Source: an uncultured Aquimarina sp.
GTDB taxonomy: Bacteria > Bacteroidota > Bacteroidia > Flavobacteriales > Flavobacteriaceae
DNA length: 59,630 bases
Assembly: GCA_947489195.1 (NCBI GenBank)
Contig: CANLCT010000025.1
Coordinates: 1 to 59,630 of the forward strand
Direction of reading: 5' to 3'
The notes beneath the pieces are model-generated. The model had not been told where the DNA came from. It was given only the letters and a program-made list of their open reading frames with translations, and did not search any database. Shown here one piece after another: positions 56,050-59,630 of this stretch (within the stretch, counting starts at the first letter, position 1; every line of letters begins with the position of its first letter). The translations under genes were made by a program, and so were the position numbers.

Positions 56050-57138
56050 CTATTTTACAACAAATACGACATTAATTAAAGAATTAAAATCGGTAGGTTG
56101 TCCAACAATAGTGTAAGTCATTATTCCTGTATCTCCATCAATACTAATATTTGAAAAAACTGCAGGATCAGCAAAGGTAACGTAATAGTACAATTGATCT
56201 ACAGTGTAAATGGGAATATCAGGAGCAGCAACTCCACCACTAGTAGATCGTATAATACCAGTTCCAGTATATTGTGCTACATATTCATCATATAAGTTTA
56301 AGGTAAAAGTCCCGTTGACTGATGCATCTATTTGAACAGAGGGAGGGTAAAATACTCTTGGTGCATTGTTAGCTACCATAACTACATCGCCAGCATTTGA
56401 AACGCCTAATAATTTTGGTGTAGAATTATTATTGAATGTGGCGGGAGCAGTATTAGTATATTGATCGAATTTTATAGGGTTATCCGCATCAGTAAAAGAT
56501 ATAATTTTATCAAATCCACCACCTCCTACATTTTCATTATAATCAGCAATAAAAAATTCCCCAGTACCAACAGCAGATGCATTTAATCCAAAAAGGAAAG
56601 ATTTTAGCGTATTATTAACTGTACCCGTATATCTATCAAAAATAAAGGAACTTGTATTTCCAGATCTAGATACTCTAACCACAGAATTGTCACCTGCTAT
56701 ATGTAAAGCTCTTTCAGGATTATTTAAACCAATACCTACATCACCAAGTGTGTAAATACTATTATTAATAGAAGTAGGTGGGGTAGTGGTATTTTCTTGA
56801 TACCAATCATCATCCGATAATGATGATAAATCTTCAGTAACTGTTCCTCCATTTTCTAAAGCAATTGTTAATTGATTGTTTGTTGTGTTGAATGAAGTAT
56901 TTGTAGCATCAAGCTGTTGATTATCTGTTCCAGTATCTGCAATCCATGTTGCACCATCATATCTGTAAATACGATCATCAGAGGTAACATAAACAATATT
57001 CCCTTCATTAGGGGTACCTGTTATATCAGTAAGATTAGTTACTGTGGGTAAACCCATTAAAGAATTAGCATCTACTTGACTATATAAAAAACTAGAGTAG
57101 ATTAATGCAATACATACTATATATTTTGATAAGCTCAT
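56050..57138 (-). CDS. secreted tail-fibre-like protein
   Basis: 362 residues with a signal peptide (MSLSKYIVCIALIYSSFLYSQ). After it come the shared motif NSLMGLPTVTNLTDITGTPNEGNIVYV...RIYRYDGATW, then a segment typical of fibre proteins (LTIALENGGTVTEDLSSL, DDDWYQENTTTPPTSINNSIYTLGDVGIGLNNPERALHI), and a beta-rich C-terminus. Such sequences occur in trimeric phage-tail-like fibres and surface proteins of Bacteroidota. No chaperone/peptidase C-terminus was seen. It follows the collagen-like gene by 11 bases. Confidence 0.7.
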   Translation of the reverse strand: MSLSKYIVCIALIYSSFLYSQVDANSLMGLPTVTNLTDITGTPNEGNIVYVTSDDRIYRYDGATWIADTGTDNQQLDATNTSFNTTNNQLTIALENGGTVTEDLSSLSDDDWYQENTTTPPTSINNSIYTLGDVGIGLNNPERALHIAGDNSVVRVSRSGNTSSFIFDRYTGTVNNTLKSFLFGLNASAVGTGEFFIADYNENVGGGGFDKIISFTDADNPIKFDQYTNTAPATFNNNSTPKLLGVSNAGDVVMVANNAPRVFYPPSVQIDASVNGTFTLNLYDEYVAQYTGTGIIRSTSGGVAAPDIPIYTVDQLYYYVTFADPAVFSNISIDGDTGIMTYTIVGQPTDFNSLINVVFVVK

Positions 57139-57149
57139 TATTCGAGGTA

Positions 57150-59630
<2,481 letters not shown>

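Overview
The window comes from an AT-rich Bacteroidota genome, almost certainly a member of the Flavobacteriaceae. The evidence is the many promoters of the TAnnTTTG (-7) type, type IX secretion (T9SS) sorting domains of both type A and type B, numerous SPII lipoproteins, an STN-containing TonB-dependent receptor with FecI/FecR-type regulators, a flavobacterial-type DnaJ with only half of its zinc centre, and several families typical of the group (DUF3857 transglutaminases, NamZ/DUF1343, DUF2059, DUF3817). No tRNA, rRNA, CRISPR array or intact mobile element was seen. Only a degraded Y1-transposase end lies at the left edge.

Layout. 1-2.5 kb: transposase remnant and two divergent glycosyltransferases sharing a palindromic promoter region. 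2.5-8.3 kb: ftsE-like ATPase, then a large TPR protein and an outer-membrane barrel in one transcript. 8.3-16.3 kb: housekeeping and envelope genes (lipoprotein metalloprotease, DUF2059, methyltransferase, YkgJ, DUF3817, NamZ-type muramidase, LolC/E-type permease, GNAT, AT3-SGNH acyltransferase). 16.6-24.6 kb: guaB, YceI lipoprotein, grpE-dnaJ, a candidate small RNA, and a stress-like operon of MscS channel, sigma-54-type response regulator without a DNA-binding domain, small secreted protein and PPK2 kinase. 25.0-31.5 kb: one 2176-residue secreted cellulase. 31.6-33 kb: MATE exporter. 33-40.4 kb: two paralogous surface lipoproteins divergent from an ECF sigma / FecR / STN-TonB receptor signalling module. 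40.5-44.4 kb: two DUF3857-transglutaminase proteins. 44.5-49.2 kb: Ohr, an ECF sigma / membrane protein / adhesin-like trio, M48 and CAP lipoproteins. 49.2-59.6 kb: a minus-strand operon of secreted surface or fibre proteins ending off the window in a long collagen-like repeat.

Most notable is the gene at 24998-31528. It encodes GH9, CBM3c, PKD, an array of roughly 110-residue repeats interrupted by an unassigned module, GH48, and a T9SS sorting domain. GH9 and GH48 on one chain, with CBM3c next to GH9, is the plan of Caldicellulosiruptor CelA, but here in a T9SS-exporting Bacteroidete and with a different linker. The second notable region is the surface-fibre operon at the right edge. It has about 178 visible Gly-X-Y triplets, mostly Gly-Val-Thr-Gly-Leu-Thr, carrying a perfect-looking 279-bp higher-order tandem duplication, and two of its companion proteins share an N-terminal motif.

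All calls come from reading the sequence and from knowledge of the families. No database search was run.
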